Notes under the pieces: generated by a model | What the model was told of the DNA's origin: nothing | The model's database searches: none | Seen by the model: the letters and a program-made list of their open reading frames with translations, nothing else | Position numbers and translations under genes: made by a program | Source: CAZUGA01 sp964619885 | Lineage (GTDB): Bacteria; Pseudomonadota; Gammaproteobacteria; Methylococcales; UBA1147 | NCBI GenBank assembly: GCA_964619885.1 | Contig: CAZUGA010000012.1 | Span: 1 to 64,000, forward strand | Reading direction: 5' to 3' | DNA: 64,000 bases | Part shown: positions 45,325 through 54,141 of the stretch, piece by piece | Position numbering within the stretch: the first letter of the stretch is position 1 | Layout: every line of letters begins with the position of its first letter

Positions 45325-46563
45325 TCATTGGCTGGAAGGTATTTGTCTAGCCAGCAGAGTGATAGGGTGGATGACCTCTATTTTTAGCCCACGCTGTAAC
45401 AACCCTGATCTAATGTGTAATGCACAGCCAATATTGGATGTTACCAGATAATCGGGGGTAGTTGCGGCGATGCAATCCAATACGTCGTCCCGCAGTAAAT
45501 TTGCCATTTTTGGGTGTTCCAGCATATAGGTACCCGCTGCGCCACAACACTTTAACGTCTCAGGTAGTGGGATAATTGTTGCTCCCGGTATGGCCTGTAT
45601 CAGTTTGAGCGTTGCTTGTTCAGAATGCATCACGTTCTTGAGAGAACAAGGCGTGTGTACGATAACCGTTGCGTTGAGCGGATTGGGTGGCACGGGTAAC
45701 GGGCAGGCTCGATCGACCACAAAATCACAAATGTCTTGGGTTCTTCCGGCAAAGTTAACGGCGCTGGGATTCCTGAGTGTGTATTCTTTAAGCATGGCGC
45801 CGCAACCGCTGGCGATACTTAGGATTGCACCGATATCAGAATCGAAGGCAGCAATATTCTGCTCGGCCAGTTTCGTCGCGGCGGTCGCGTTTCCAGCGTG
45901 TAGATCCAGGGCGCCACAACATACTTGAGTCGCCGGGATTTGTACCTCGTAACCCAGCCAATTCAGTATCGTGATCGCTGAATCTATCGTTTCTGAGTCC
46001 AATATTAGACCAGTGCAGCCGACAAAAAGGCTCACCTTCTTAGCGGTGTTGGCATCTGTCGAGATATAGCGGTGCTGCGTCGTTGTGGGCCGGGTGTCAT
46101 TCAAGCCATCGCCTAGATTGGATAGCCCAATTCGGTTCAGGATATGGGTAATTTTGAGCCGTTTTTGAATGCTCGACCGATGGTACCTATCGAGTAATTT
46201 AGCCGCGTTAGCGTTTATAAAATGGTTGGTCAAGATTTGCCGTGAAGCCCAAGTTTTCAATCGAATGCGTAGGTTTTTTTTCGGTTTACCGGCTGCGATT
46301 CTGAATTGGTCGACCAAGTGACCATAGGGGACCTCCGCCGGGCAGACATTTTCGCAGCTCCTGCATAGCAGGCAGTTGTCTAGGTGTTGATGGAGTTTGG
46401 GCGATGCCTTCAATGCCCCAGACGACCAAGCTTGGATCAAGGCAATCCGTCCACGCGGAGATTCGTTTTCGTCCAGCGTTTTGTTGTAAGTCGGGCAATG
46501 TGGCAGACACAGTCCGCATTTGACGCAGAAATCTGTGTCGGCGAAGGGTTTTGGATGATTCAA
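45325..46563 (-). CDS. glcF: Glycolate oxidase iron-sulfur subunit
   Basis: This 412-residue protein has two 4Fe-4S ferredoxin sites near the N-terminus (CVKCGLCLPHCPTY and CLLCRSCENVCPAE). Two CCG domains follow, with VCCGALDLHAG and KCCGAAGTYML. This is the GlcF layout. It should carry electrons from the flavoprotein subunits GlcD/GlcE, which oxidise glycolate to glyoxylate, but neither is nearby. The gene may serve a distant glcDE or another flavoprotein. Confidence 0.9.
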   Translation of the reverse strand: MNHPKPFADTDFCVKCGLCLPHCPTYNKTLDENESPRGRIALIQAWSSGALKASPKLHQHLDNCLLCRSCENVCPAEVPYGHLVDQFRIAAGKPKKNLRIRLKTWASRQILTNHFINANAAKLLDRYHRSSIQKRLKITHILNRIGLSNLGDGLNDTRPTTTQHRYISTDANTAKKVSLFVGCTGLILDSETIDSAITILNWLGYEVQIPATQVCCGALDLHAGNATAATKLAEQNIAAFDSDIGAILSIASGCGAMLKEYTLRNPSAVNFAGRTQDICDFVVDRACPLPVPPNPLNATVIVHTPCSLKNVMHSEQATLKLIQAIPGATIIPLPETLKCCGAAGTYMLEHPKMANLLRDDVLDCIAATTPDYLVTSNIGCALHIRSGLLQRGLKIEVIHPITLLARQIPSSQ

Positions 46564-46673
46564 TTTGTTGGGATTAAAAGAATGTACGGATCATTGTTCG
46601 CTAGTCTATCAAATCTACGCGGGCCACACAGAGTAAACCTTTACGGTTTTTGTGCGGAATAATTGGTGACCGT

Positions 46674-47579
46674 TCAATAAGAACGGTTTGCTTGCAGACC
46701 ACCAGTATGGATCGCAACGATTCGCTGATTCTTCAGTTTTTGATTGTTGATAAGATGGTATAGCCCGTACATCAATTTGCCTGTATATACGGGGTCCAAC
46801 GGGATGTTGTTTCTACGTTCAAAATCTGTCATGAAGCGGATTAGTTTCTGATTTCGTTTTGCAAATCCGCCAAAATGGTAGTCGAGTAATATTTCTGCCG
46901 GCTGACTAACCGATTTGCCGGTTGTCCTCAGCAGATTTTCTACTTCCTTTTCCAGAAATCCGGCGCCTTTTAAAACCGCGAAGCCCAAAGCGAATTGATC
47001 GCTGACAAGGGCGCTGATGGTACCGGCTAATGTAACACCTGTGCCGCAAGCCAGCGCGATAGTTTGGAATTCAATCGGAATATCATTGACCATTTCTGTT
47101 ATTCCAGCCAAAGCCAGTGGACTAGAGCCGCCCTCGGGAATCCAATAACCTCGATATTTCTGACCTGGTTCGGAATCCCATTGTTTGCATTCACGCAGTT
47201 TTCTAAAGGTGGTTCGCGATACAAAATGCAGAGTCATGCCCCAGTTTTGCAGATCTTTCATCGTGGTGTTTGGCTGCTCCGGGCGTTCTCCGCGGATAAT
47301 CCCGGTTGTCGCTAAGCCCAGTTCTCGCCCGGCGAATGCAAGTGCGTGTAGATGGTTAGAATATGCGCCACCCATACTGATGATGTTACGGTAGCCAAGC
47401 TTTAAAGCATGATCGAGGATGTATTTTAGTTTGCGCCATTTATTACCCGAAATAACCGGGTGCAGCAGATCTTCGCGTTTGATCCAAAGGTCCGTTCCGT
47501 GTGGCAGCGCCGGGTCATCGATGCGAATGGTTGGTCCCGGTCTGAACTTAGAATTCAGTGTAACAATGTTTGGGTGCAC
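46674..47579 (-). CDS. PLP-dependent deaminase (D-cysteine desulfhydrase / ACC deaminase family)
   Basis: This is a 301-residue fold-type II PLP enzyme. The lysine that binds PLP is in SGNKWRKLKYI, the next block is SMGGAYSNHLHALA, and the phosphate loop is in CGTGVTLAG. Family members act on D-cysteine or 1-aminocyclopropane-1-carboxylate; sequence motifs alone do not decide. It is short for the family (usually about 330), mainly at the N-terminus. It lies 95 bases upstream of glcF on the same strand. Confidence 0.82.
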   Translation of the reverse strand: MHPNIVTLNSKFRPGPTIRIDDPALPHGTDLWIKREDLLHPVISGNKWRKLKYILDHALKLGYRNIISMGGAYSNHLHALAFAGRELGLATTGIIRGERPEQPNTTMKDLQNWGMTLHFVSRTTFRKLRECKQWDSEPGQKYRGYWIPEGGSSPLALAGITEMVNDIPIEFQTIALACGTGVTLAGTISALVSDQFALGFAVLKGAGFLEKEVENLLRTTGKSVSQPAEILLDYHFGGFAKRNQKLIRFMTDFERRNNIPLDPVYTGKLMYGLYHLINNQKLKNQRIVAIHTGGLQANRSY

Positions 47580-47716
47580 GAAATGGGTTCAGCTAGGTTT
47601 AACGGGTGGGACGGAATGCGATTCTACCAGGTGCCAATAATCGATTGGGCTTCAAAAAAATCTATAGCGACTATTGGCTGGTGTAACTGCGGTTTGTTAT
47701 GCCATTGGTGTATTCC

Positions 47717-48190
47717 TTAGCGCATCAACTGATCAAATTCTTCGCGTTTGGGCCGATGGATCAGCATGCAGATTACTGAGATTCCAATAAACATATACAG
47801 GGTACGATAATCATCGCCCATCAGGAATAGAAGAAAGCCTAGGGTCCCGATACTGTTGGCCAATGCAAACGCGAGCACAAGACCGGCGAGGTATCGGTTA
47901 TTGAGAGTATTGCCAGGTCTAGGGCTATCGTCCGGCGACTTAGTGGCTGGCGACGTATTTTTGAATATCAATTGCTTTAATCCAGAAATGACGGGGAATA
48001 AAACGATCGCGATGACATAGAAGGCGGTTCTTATCCAGAGCGTGGCGAAGCCAGAATTGGCTTCGCTTCCGGACTGGGTGCCCATTATTTCGCAAATACC
48101 AACATATATTGCAAGCGTTAATAGAAATCCTACCCAGATAATCCACGCAGAGACCAGGACCGGCTGGTGACTATCACCGTCATTTGCCAT
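47717..48190 (-). CDS. Hypothetical four-pass membrane protein
   Basis: This 157-residue protein has about four hydrophobic segments (SAWIIWVGFLLTLAIYVGI, WIRTAFYVIAIVLFPVI, LAGLVLAFALANSIGTLGFLL, LYMFIGISVICMLI) and a cytosolic tail ending in RPKREEFDQL. I recognise no family. Its ATG overlaps the stop of the CPBP protease gene (TAATG), so the two are co-translated and probably work together. A longer frame up to 48367 runs inside the protease gene and is not used. Confidence 0.6.
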   Translation of the reverse strand: MANDGDSHQPVLVSAWIIWVGFLLTLAIYVGICEIMGTQSGSEANSGFATLWIRTAFYVIAIVLFPVISGLKQLIFKNTSPATKSPDDSPRPGNTLNNRYLAGLVLAFALANSIGTLGFLLFLMGDDYRTLYMFIGISVICMLIHRPKREEFDQLMR

Positions 48191-48801
48191 TATTCGGTTT
48201 CCTGTTCTTCCAGATAACTTCGTGCAACTACTAGGAACGCCAGATAATCGTAAACCGAGTGTATGACGATTGGGGTTAGTAGATTGCGCTCTCCGCCAGC
48301 ATCCAGCATCAATCCCAGATAAACACCGACAATTCCTGCAATCAGCGCGTACATCGGTGTTACCCAATGCAGAAATCCAAAGATCAAATTACTGAATACT
48401 AAACCCAGAGCCATTCCCCATTTGATTTGCAACCAGGGTTGTAAAACACCTCTGAAAAGCAATTCTTCAGAAACGCCTGCCAGAATAGCCAGTAGCAATA
48501 ATTGTTGTGGACCAGCGTAGGCGAGCATCGGACCTAGAATGTCGATCAAGCTTCGCTTGATCGGATAGAACGGTCCAAGTGGGTAATTATAGAAAAGCAG
48601 AAATAGCAAATACAGCGGGATTGTTCCGAGTATGCCCCAAAAAATTGCATGTCCGCTGAAGGATAGATGGGCGATGGGGTTGATATCGACAGCCCAGGCG
48701 ATAAGAAAGGCAATTCCGATCAAGCCGCCTTCAAAAAAACAAGCTATTTTGAGAAAATTCTGCTGAGATATAGGATTTACTGGAGATGATAATACGATCA
48801 T
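48190..48801 (-). CDS. CPBP-family intramembrane metalloprotease
   Basis: This 203-residue membrane protein of the CAAX-protease/bacteriocin-processing family has the catalytic glutamates in EELLFRGVLQPWLQ and a later FGFLHW histidine block. About six membrane segments are present. These enzymes cut substrates within the membrane; in bacteria the substrate is usually unknown. It is translationally coupled to a small unknown membrane protein downstream. No bacteriocin peptide is evident nearby. Confidence 0.85.
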   Translation of the reverse strand: MIVLSSPVNPISQQNFLKIACFFEGGLIGIAFLIAWAVDINPIAHLSFSGHAIFWGILGTIPLYLLFLLFYNYPLGPFYPIKRSLIDILGPMLAYAGPQQLLLLAILAGVSEELLFRGVLQPWLQIKWGMALGLVFSNLIFGFLHWVTPMYALIAGIVGVYLGLMLDAGGERNLLTPIVIHSVYDYLAFLVVARSYLEEQETE

Positions 48802-49107
48802 ACTTAAAGTTTGAATGGTGTGTTATTTAGTGGTGCATTGTTACAATTCAATAATGACTAGTCTATAGAATTTAAGACGAACACTCAGTTTGGTAAATTA
48901 TGACTGGGCGTTGGGCTAAGTTCAGCCCATAAGAACTGGCCACTGGGCAAGCCTATGAACGCAACCCTGAGGGCGGGCGAATGCGGAGCTAATACTGCGG
49001 AAATAAGTCCACGGGTACCTCCCATAAGCCGACATGCCGATTTTAGACTGACCGCAAAACTCGAGCAGTCTTGCCGGAGATAGCTGGGGTCCTTTCGACA
49101 TAGGTTA
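48802..49107. other. Intergenic region CPBP gene to VOC gene
   Basis: This is 306 bases. A minus-strand frame (48885-49118) runs through most of it but has no ribosome binding site, domain or codon pattern that supports a gene. GC is higher than in the flanks, suggesting a decayed insertion. No terminator is obvious. Confidence 0.35.
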
Positions 49108-49548
49108 TTAATAAGCAAAGAGTTGACTGGAAATATCTTTGAAGGCTTTGAACTCTAGCGCGTTACCCGATGGATCTAAGAAAAACAGGGTTGCCTGTTC
49201 ACCAATTTGTCCTTCGAATCGAATCGTAGGTTCGACGATAAAATCTATAGATAATTCACCCAGTTTATCGGCTAATTTATTCCATTGACCCATCCGCAAT
49301 ACGACCCCACAATGTGGAACTGGGATGGCGTTGCCATCGACCACACTGTAGTTTGATTCGATTAGACCCGATTTTCCGAGTTTAGGATCTAAATGGCAAA
49401 CCAGTTGGTGGCCGTATAGATCCAGGTCGACCCAGGTAGCGGCACATCGGCCTTTTCTACAATCCAATACCTCGGTATAAAAATGTAGCGCTTCCGCGAT
49501 ATCCCGAACTTGTATCGCGATATGAAATGGCGTGAGTTGAACGCTCAA
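49108..49548 (-). CDS. VOC-family (glyoxalase-like) protein
   Basis: This protein of 146 residues is a vicinal-oxygen-chelate fold dimer subunit: PFHIAIQVRDIAEALHFYTEVLDCRKG at the start and FFLDPSGNALEFKAF at the end, with a metal glutamate in ALEFK. The substrate is unknown. The start is probably TTG at 49548, which overlaps the TGA of the upstream gene (TTGA), so the two are translated together. Confidence 0.82.
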   Translation of the reverse strand: MSVQLTPFHIAIQVRDIAEALHFYTEVLDCRKGRCAATWVDLDLYGHQLVCHLDPKLGKSGLIESNYSVVDGNAIPVPHCGVVLRMGQWNKLADKLGELSIDFIVEPTIRFEGQIGEQATLFFLDPSGNALEFKAFKDISSQLFAY

Positions 49549-50303
49549 CAGGTGTAACCTAAGCCCTGTCCAGGGCATGAGCATTGCGCACCAGCCTGTA
49601 ATGGCATTGCTAATGCACAGCGCTCATTTCCCCAGTTGTCACAACAGAAATACCCAACTGCGTCAGCCGGTGCATTATATTGATTTGTAACCGCTGGATC
49701 GGAGAAGGAAGGGGCAGGATAAATATCGTCCCCGCTTTGAATTAGCCACCCATACGAAGCCAATGCGAATATGGATGATAGAACAATTTCAGTGACGACG
49801 AAGCCTTTTCGGTTACCGTTAATTTTGACCGTATCCCGATAAGCTAGGATCGAAAAAACTAGCGCGGCGATCGAAATCATCAAAAAGGTAATCGCGGTTT
49901 CCGAATCGGCGAAGTCTTCCATATCGCTGTCGTTGTAACCGACGACCAGGATTATTAATAAAACCAAGCTAGTGATCGCTTTGCCGCCGAAGCCGGATTC
50001 CTGAGCTTCATCGTTAAAACTTGGGTTTTGAGATTGTTGTGGCACCTGAGAATTAGCCTTCGCGCTGTGTTCTGTTCTGCCAAAGCTGCTGAGCAGATGT
50101 GACAGACAGTGCAACGTTAGTGGGACCAGAATAACCCCGTAGAACAGCCATTTGAATTCTTTCAGTTTTTCGATATCAAGGAACAATGCGGTCATGAATA
50201 CGACCAGACCCGCTAAGGTTATTTGCAGCAGCGGGTATTCTTTGAGATTGTCGACAAATTTTTCGAATATCTTAAGTTGGGGTTTGAGGTCGGGACTTGG
50301 CAT
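49545..50303 (-). CDS. Hypothetical membrane protein with Cys-rich C-terminus
   Basis: This 252-residue protein has about five membrane segments (LLQITLAGLVVFMTALFL, WLFYGVILVPLTLHCL, ITSLVLLIILVVGY, FLMISIAALVFSILAY, VLSSIFALASYGWLI). A short outer tail holds six cysteines (YFCCDNWGNERC, CSCPGQGLGYTC). I recognise no family. The cysteine tail suggests disulfides or metal binding on the periplasmic side. It is coupled to the VOC gene. Confidence 0.6.
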   Translation of the reverse strand: MPSPDLKPQLKIFEKFVDNLKEYPLLQITLAGLVVFMTALFLDIEKLKEFKWLFYGVILVPLTLHCLSHLLSSFGRTEHSAKANSQVPQQSQNPSFNDEAQESGFGGKAITSLVLLIILVVGYNDSDMEDFADSETAITFLMISIAALVFSILAYRDTVKINGNRKGFVVTEIVLSSIFALASYGWLIQSGDDIYPAPSFSDPAVTNQYNAPADAVGYFCCDNWGNERCALAMPLQAGAQCSCPGQGLGYTC

Positions 50304-50370
50304 CTTTTTGATTCGAATCCAGGGTCAGCAATAAAAATTTAAATGTCTAAACACTTACAATACCGTCAAA

Positions 50371-50775
50371 TTGATATTGATATCAACCGGTGCTTTGGAA
50401 CGGCAATCTCTAAAAATTCAATCGGAATCTATTGCTCGACATAATTTTCATGCCCAGCCTCAAACAGATTATGAAAATCTAAAAGAAGTCCGTCTAATGA
50501 TTCATTTGCGCGGTGAAACGCTACCCGATTTGAGCTTTAGAACACCGTATCTTTATAACTATGTACGTCATCCTATTTATCTGGGGTTTATTCTCGCATT
50601 TTGGGCAACGCCAACGATGACTGCAGGGCATCTTTTGTTTGCGTTGGGCGCAACCGGATACATTTTGGTGGGAATATTCGTGGAAGAAAAAGATTTGATT
50701 GCGGCTTATGCTGAGCAGTATCAGGAATATAAACGGAAAGTGTCCATGCTGATTCCTTTGCGGCCTAAAGACTAA
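50371..50775 (+). pseudogene. Truncated MddA-like S-methyltransferase
   Basis: This 134-codon frame matches the C-terminal half of methanethiol S-methyltransferases (MddA) and other isoprenylcysteine-methyltransferase-fold enzymes: LYNYVRHPIYLGFILAFWATP, MTAGHLLFALGATGYI, and EEKDLIAAYAEQYQEYK. Complete enzymes are about 250 residues with several more membrane helices. The N-terminal half is not present upstream, and the first 25 codons match nothing. It is probably a remnant, though a short expressed protein cannot be excluded. Confidence 0.65.
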
Positions 50776-50989
50776 GGGTGTTGCTGGGGTTTTTTGTCAA
50801 TGTGATTGGGACTACGTAGGGTTTTTGGTCAACGTTTTGTAGTGAAAGCGAAGTGAACTACAGTATTTTGCGAAGAAGGATGAAAGTATTCTGGAAAAAC
50901 TGAGTGGGATCTAATGAATGGAATATTGATCAATTTACGAAGTCCGAATTGAATAGCGATGTCGGTTTTAGAATATTCGAACCCTGGCG

Positions 50990-51871
50990 CTAATTTTTCG
51001 CTAAGTCTGGCAGGATTTCTTGGAGCTTGGCAAGGACTTTTGCTACATCCATATTTAAATATTCAGGTTTCTTTTGTTTTAAACTGGTCAACATCTTTTC
51101 AACGATACTTGAGTCCTCGACGAGTTCTATTTTGAACAATTTTGACGAGTGGTCACTACCCAAAATTTCTGCATTCCAATGACTGCATTCGCTGTATAGT
51201 GTTGCCCATAAATTAGTTTTGCTCTTACCGGTACCTAGAGCTCTGTCAAGTTGTTCGAACCCAGTATCCCATTCAGGTTTCGGCCGGGGAGGTGCGATAT
51301 ACGGCACGTTCGCGTAGTTACTTGGGCGCGTTCCTGCATCGCTATTTAGCGTGCCATTTTTGGGGAATTCAAAGCGACAGGTTTCGACATCGACCAATGT
51401 TTCTTCAAGGCTATTTTCCGGTTTGGCGAAATAATATACTTTCCAATTTCCGACCGTTATTCGGAGGCGTTTCAGCAGGGGCTCGCAATATATGAGTCCG
51501 CCCGCTGTACCGACGATTACAATAATTCCGTTCGGACGGCCATCGAGCAACTGACAGAGTTGGTTCATCCCGCCTCGTATACGATATTCCATCGATCGAA
51601 CATGGTTGCAATATGCCCAGGTTCCTTTGGTCCCTTCGGTTTGTATGGCGTACATCACGGTGCACCCCGTTTGTCCCCAACTGCCAATCTGTCCGCCCGA
51701 AATCGAACCGCTATAGTCCATGTCGACGACATTAATTTTATTTGCATCTATCGGTTTGCTTAGCGCTTCGAATTTGACCAAATCGAACGCGAGCCCGGAG
51801 TCCGTAGCCGAACAATCCCTTCTTTTGACGATTATGTCTTCGCGCGGAGTATCTAGTAGATCGTTACACAT
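50990..51871 (-). CDS. Hypothetical protein, 293 residues
   Basis: I do not recognise this protein. The first 190 residues look globular, with strand-rich segments INVVDMDYSGSISGG, GIIVIVGTAGGLIYCEPLLKR and WKVYYFA that suggest an alpha/beta domain. A proline-rich linker (YIAPPRPKPEWD) follows, then a helical C-terminus. It has no signal peptide or membrane segment. It stands alone upstream of AT-rich sequence. Confidence 0.6.
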   Translation of the reverse strand: MCNDLLDTPREDIIVKRRDCSATDSGLAFDLVKFEALSKPIDANKINVVDMDYSGSISGGQIGSWGQTGCTVMYAIQTEGTKGTWAYCNHVRSMEYRIRGGMNQLCQLLDGRPNGIIVIVGTAGGLIYCEPLLKRLRITVGNWKVYYFAKPENSLEETLVDVETCRFEFPKNGTLNSDAGTRPSNYANVPYIAPPRPKPEWDTGFEQLDRALGTGKSKTNLWATLYSECSHWNAEILGSDHSSKLFKIELVEDSSIVEKMLTSLKQKKPEYLNMDVAKVLAKLQEILPDLAKN

Positions 51872-52134
51872 TTTAGTTTTTATATTAACGACGTTGATAA
51901 ATAAGCTTTTGAATATTCAGCTTGCGAGGTTGCTATTGGGTAAATTAGCCATACAGAATGTACAGTGTTTTGTTGTACTGTGCGTCCCATTGAGAGCGCG
52001 AGCCTAGCATTTTTTAGTGCTTTTTTTTATTCGCCGATGGGAAACATCAACGATTTCTGAACTGTGTGTTTTAAGTTGCGTTCTCCGCAGTCTATCAGGA
52101 TTCATGAGTTGAAAGTCTACATTTGTGAGCTCGT

Positions 52135-53766
52135 TCATTGTTCAATGTCACTATGAATGTTCAAACAATCATTGATTTTCACTAACAATTCAGTATTGCT
52201 AAATGGTTTTTGCACAAAGCTTACTCTGCCATTCTTTTCTAGTGCTTTGACTTTTTCCAAATCTGCAAAGCCAGAAATCATTATCACCGGTAGGTCTGGT
52301 CTAATCTCCTGAATGGCTTGATAGAGTTGAAATCCATCCAGCCGCGGCATTTTGATATCGGTAATCAGCAAGTCAAAATTGGCATCGCCGTTGAGTAATT
52401 CAAGAGCTTCTTGACCGTCCGAGCAAATTTCTACGATTAATCCACTTTCTTCGAGCAATGCACCGTACAATCTACGTAAAAAATCTTCGTCTTCAGCGAG
52501 TAAGATGCGGGTTGATTCATTGCAATGGCCGGATTTTTGTTGATTTACGATATCGATTGAATCGGTGATTGGTGCTTTGGGAAGAAAAACACTGAATATA
52601 CTTCCAGAATTGGAGGATTCCATCAGTATCGTGCCGCCATGATGGCTGACGACCTCGAAAGCTGACGGTAGGCCGAGTCCGGTGCCGTTCTCTGGTGCTT
52701 TAGTGGTATAGAACGGTTCGAATACTTTATCGATATCATGCGCGGGTATACCCATACCTGTATCTATAATTTCGACAATTGTATACGGACCCGCGGGCAA
52801 ATTAACGGGTTTAATTTCGCAGTTGTTACAGTCTCTGGAAAGGATCGTGATCGATCCACCATCCGGCATCGCATCCTTGGCATTGACTAAAATATTGAGC
52901 AAGCTTGCATGTAGCTGACTCCGGTCGCCCAAACAGTTGGGGTTGCCGGAATTTAATTCCAGCTTAATTTCAATAGAGGGATCTACGGTTCTGATCATGA
53001 GTGAATACAGATCATTGAGCAGTTCGTGCAAATCAAATACTTTGTTGTCGTAATGCTGACTACGAGACAGATTTAACAGCTTTTTGACCAAATCGCTCGA
53101 TCTATCAGCGCATTCCCGAATCGCATCAATTAATTCAGCTGATCGCTCTGGCAAATTTGGTTGTAGTCTTAGTAAATCGAGGGCCGAAGTAATACCCGAT
53201 AGCTGATTATTAAAGTCATGGGCTACGCCCCCCGTCATCCGTCCGATTGATTCTATATTTTTAATGCGGAGTTGTTGTTCCTTGTATTTATTCAATTCGA
53301 TCAATTGCATGACCATCACCGCGAATGCATCGAGATCGTCGATATCGTTTTGCTCAAATTTTCGAGGCTTGGTATCAAACATGCACAAAGTGCCTATCGC
53401 GAATCCATCTTTGCTGAGTAACGGAGAGCCAGAATAATAACGAACCTTTGCATCTCCCTGAACCCATTCAGTATCACACACGGTTGGCTCTTCCAGCGCG
53501 TTTGGGATTTCATAGAATTTTTTTCGTTGTAGTGTGGATTCACAAAAACCTGGATAACGACAAAGTTCTGTTAGTGACGCACCGTAACTGGCTTTAAACC
53601 AGAACCGGTCTTTATCTACTAGATTAATGAAACACATCGGAACCGCGAATCTTCTACTCACAAGTTCTAACATTTGGTCGTAATGAGATTCGAATTCGGT
53701 ATCTAGAATATGATAGCTGTATAGCGCTTTTAAGCGCTTCTTTTCGTCGTTGTGTAGATTTTTCAT
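52135..53766 (-). CDS. Hybrid sensor histidine kinase / response regulator
   Basis: This 543-residue cytosolic protein has an N-terminal GAF domain (about 25-160), a dimerisation helix with the phosphorylated histidine H183 in GGVAHDFNNQL, and a HATPase domain (about 245-398: NAKDAM, DTGMGIP, GTGLGLPSAF). A receiver domain (about 419-540) has acidic pocket AEDED and phospho-acceptor D470 in LLITDIKMP. There is no output domain, so it likely signals by protein contact or phosphotransfer. The ligand of the GAF domain is unknown. No partner regulator is next to it. Confidence 0.92.
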   Translation of the reverse strand: MKNLHNDEKKRLKALYSYHILDTEFESHYDQMLELVSRRFAVPMCFINLVDKDRFWFKASYGASLTELCRYPGFCESTLQRKKFYEIPNALEEPTVCDTEWVQGDAKVRYYSGSPLLSKDGFAIGTLCMFDTKPRKFEQNDIDDLDAFAVMVMQLIELNKYKEQQLRIKNIESIGRMTGGVAHDFNNQLSGITSALDLLRLQPNLPERSAELIDAIRECADRSSDLVKKLLNLSRSQHYDNKVFDLHELLNDLYSLMIRTVDPSIEIKLELNSGNPNCLGDRSQLHASLLNILVNAKDAMPDGGSITILSRDCNNCEIKPVNLPAGPYTIVEIIDTGMGIPAHDIDKVFEPFYTTKAPENGTGLGLPSAFEVVSHHGGTILMESSNSGSIFSVFLPKAPITDSIDIVNQQKSGHCNESTRILLAEDEDFLRRLYGALLEESGLIVEICSDGQEALELLNGDANFDLLITDIKMPRLDGFQLYQAIQEIRPDLPVIMISGFADLEKVKALEKNGRVSFVQKPFSNTELLVKINDCLNIHSDIEQ

Positions 53767-54141
53767 CGGTAGATTTGGTTATTTGATCAGGAACCTTTCG
53801 TGACTATGAGAGACGTTTGCCTGCTTGATGGATATATTATGAATTTTACTAAGATGGCAAGCTGGGTGGCCAATGAACCTCGCCGGACATTTTCGATTGA
53901 TCAGGTATTCGAATACGGGGACTGCTAAATGTTGTATCAGGTCAAACTAGACGTAAATCCATTTTGATGTCTGGATTGTGTGGTACAAACGTCTCAAATA
54001 TTATCATACTAGCCGGCAATTTATAGCTTTTATCGATTACTGTTATGTTAAATCCGATTGAGACGTAATTCGAGATGGATCTGCTGCTTTACGTGTCAGC
54101 GTTTATCGATCACAGGTGAGGGAACAACGGGATCCAGGGAT
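53767..54141. other. Intergenic region STAND gene to histidine kinase gene
   Basis: This is 375 bases, AT-rich, with no credible ORF or terminator-like hairpin. It separates the end of the hydrolase-STAND gene from the kinase start on the same strand, so the two are probably separate units. Confidence 0.4.

Noticed and set aside
48885..49118. 77-codon minus-strand frame between the CPBP and VOC genes
   Set aside because: No ribosome binding site, no domain, and composition like translated non-coding DNA.
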